Part shown: positions 6,082 to 6,717 of the stretch, piece after piece
Layout: each line of letters starts with the position of its first letter
Numbering within the stretch: position 1 is the first letter of the stretch
Source: an uncultured Spongiibacteraceae bacterium
Lineage (GTDB): Bacteria; Pseudomonadota; Gammaproteobacteria; Pseudomonadales; CAMLJR01
Length of the DNA: 6,717 nt
Assembly: GCA_946480345.1 (NCBI GenBank)
Contig: CAMLJR010000151.1
Location: 1 to 6,717, forward strand
Reading direction: 5' to 3'
Position numbers and translations under genes: made by a program
Notes under the pieces: model-generated
The model's database searches: none
The model's input: the letters and a program-made list of their open reading frames with translations, nothing else
What the model was told of the DNA's origin: nothing

Positions 6082-6098
6082 AAACGCATTTTGCGTTT
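6082..6098. repeat. Tight inverted repeat before the adenosyltransferase gene
   Basis: AAACGCA (6082-6088) and TGCGTTT (6092-6098) are perfect complements with a TTT loop. It ends 5 bases before the GGGA ribosome binding site (6104-6107). It could be an operator or a leader hairpin that affects translation start. It lacks the following T-run of a terminator on the plus strand. Confidence 0.5.
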
Positions 6099-6103
6099 AT
6101 TAC

Positions 6104-6107
6104 GGGA
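6104..6107 (+). promoter_or_regulatory. Ribosome binding site of the adenosyltransferase gene
   Basis: GGGA lies 7 bases before the ATG at 6115. This supports that ATG over an in-frame TTG at 6091, which has no such site and would add eight residues not typical of the family. Confidence 0.6.
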
Positions 6108-6114
6108 TATCGCA

Positions 6115-6666
6115 ATGGGACACCGTTTATCGAAAATTTACACGCGCACTGGCGACGACGGCACCACCGGCCTCGGCGATGGCTCGCGCATTGAGAAAGA
6201 TCATCCGCGCATGACGGCAATGGGTAGCGTCGATGAACTCAACAGTGTGATTGGCATGTTGATCGCAGAATTGCCGAGCGACGATGCTCTGCGGCAGCCA
6301 TTGTCCGCGATTCAACACAATCTTTTTAATCTCGGCGGCGAATTATCGATTCCCGGTTACGTGATGGTGAAACCGGAACACATTACCGAGCTCGAAAATA
6401 TTCTCGATGAATTAAATGAACCGCTGCCACCGCTGAAAAATTTCATTCTGCCGGGCGGGTCGCGCAGTGCAGCTACATGCCATCTTGCACGTGCAATATG
6501 CCGCCGTGCCGAACGCGATCTCGTCACGCTATCGCGCGACAACGAAATCAACATCAGCGGCCGGCATTACATCAATCGCCTATCCGATTTTTTATTCGTG
6601 CTCGCACGCGTCCTGGCACGACGCGATGGCGGCGCCGAAGTACTTTGGCAACAGCCGAAGGGCTAG
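6115..6666 (+). CDS. PduO-type cob(I)alamin adenosyltransferase
   Basis: This 183-residue cytoplasmic enzyme moves the 5'-deoxyadenosyl group of ATP to cob(I)alamin or cob(I)inamide, forming the adenosylated corrinoid that CobU then uses. The family signatures are complete: the N-terminal ATP-binding KIYTRTGDDGTTGLGDGSR (7-25), GSVDELNSVIG (37-47), FILPGGSRSAATCHLARAICRRAER (110-134) and YINRLSDFLFVLAR (152-165). These belong to the PduO/MMAB fold and not to the unrelated CobA/BtuR or EutT types. The ATG at 6115 has a good ribosome binding site. The gene is divergent from cobU across 174 bases, and the shared pathway suggests joint control. The name cobO is often attached to such genes in annotations, but it belongs to another family, so no symbol is given. 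Confidence 0.96.
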   Translation: MGHRLSKIYTRTGDDGTTGLGDGSRIEKDHPRMTAMGSVDELNSVIGMLIAELPSDDALRQPLSAIQHNLFNLGGELSIPGYVMVKPEHITELENILDELNEPLPPLKNFILPGGSRSAATCHLARAICRRAERDLVTLSRDNEINISGRHYINRLSDFLFVLARVLARRDGGAEVLWQQPKG

Positions 6667-6688
6667 CGAAAATACTGCGGAATTATCG

Positions 6689-6717
6689 ATGAACGAATCT
6701 CTAGCCCCCATCATCAC
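6689..6717 (+). CDS. Possible start of next gene, cut by window edge
   Basis: An ATG at 6689 opens a frame (MNESLAPII...) that runs to the window edge. GCGGA at 6677-6681 lies 7 bases before it, and the distance to the adenosyltransferase stop is only 22 bases, as expected in an operon. Nine full codons are too few to identify a product or to be sure that it is a gene. Confidence 0.4.

Larger units (their letters stand above)
5941..6114. other. Divergent spacer between cobU and the adenosyltransferase gene
   Basis: This 174-base stretch must hold promoters for both directions. It contains an A/T homopolymer run (5954-5960), an inverted repeat around an AT core (5972-5989), four direct repeats (6001-6060) and a tight inverted repeat (6082-6098). 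I looked for a cobalamin riboswitch, whose conserved B12-box and multi-helix core would need more space, and saw none on either strand. Regulation by a DNA-binding protein at the repeats is therefore more likely than riboswitch control, by inference. Confidence 0.6.

Noticed and set aside
5941..6114. Cobalamin riboswitch in the divergent spacer
   Set aside because: No B12-box-like core was found on either strand, and the direct repeats take up much of the space.

Overview
The window reads as chromosomal DNA of a Gram-negative bacterium, most likely a gammaproteobacterium or a relative. The supporting features are a PEP-CTERM (exosortase-sorted) exported protein, a PAS-GGDEF diguanylate cyclase, the lower-ligand arm of cobalamin assembly (cobU, cobT, cobC) and a PduO-type cob(I)alamin adenosyltransferase. 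No rRNA, tRNA, insertion sequence, phage gene or CRISPR array was found. The lineage is inferred from gene content only.

Left part (1-1472, plus strand): the 3' portion of a gene I cannot identify is followed 47 bases later by a complete cytoplasmic PAS-GGDEF diguanylate cyclase with intact catalytic and inhibitory motifs. It converges on the next gene across a 57-base gap that holds a 10-bp inverted repeat.

Middle (1530-3455, minus strand): one 641-residue exported protein with a signal peptide, about seven glycine-rich repeats of 38-51 residues, a non-repetitive C-terminal domain and a textbook VPEP sorting tail. A 239-base gap without a convincing gene separates it from the cobalamin genes and probably holds its promoter and leader.

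Right part (3695-5940, minus strand; 6115-6666, plus strand): cobU, cobT and cobC lie in that transcription order with gaps of 35 and 24 bases, so they are probably one operon. CobU makes adenosylcobinamide-GDP, CobT makes alpha-ribazole phosphate, and CobC removes that phosphate. The cobalamin synthase CobS, which would join the two branches, is not in the window. Divergent from cobU is the adenosyltransferase gene, which supplies the adenosyl ligand, followed by the possible start of another gene at the window edge. The 174-base cobU/adenosyltransferase spacer contains four direct repeats of a GCAAACAGT-type unit and two inverted repeats. I saw no cobalamin riboswitch there.

The core genes are of known families. 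The less ordinary signals are the repeat array in the divergent promoter region, the two-box glycine repeat of the PEP-CTERM protein, and a 23-bp tandem duplication that carries the cobU stop codon.
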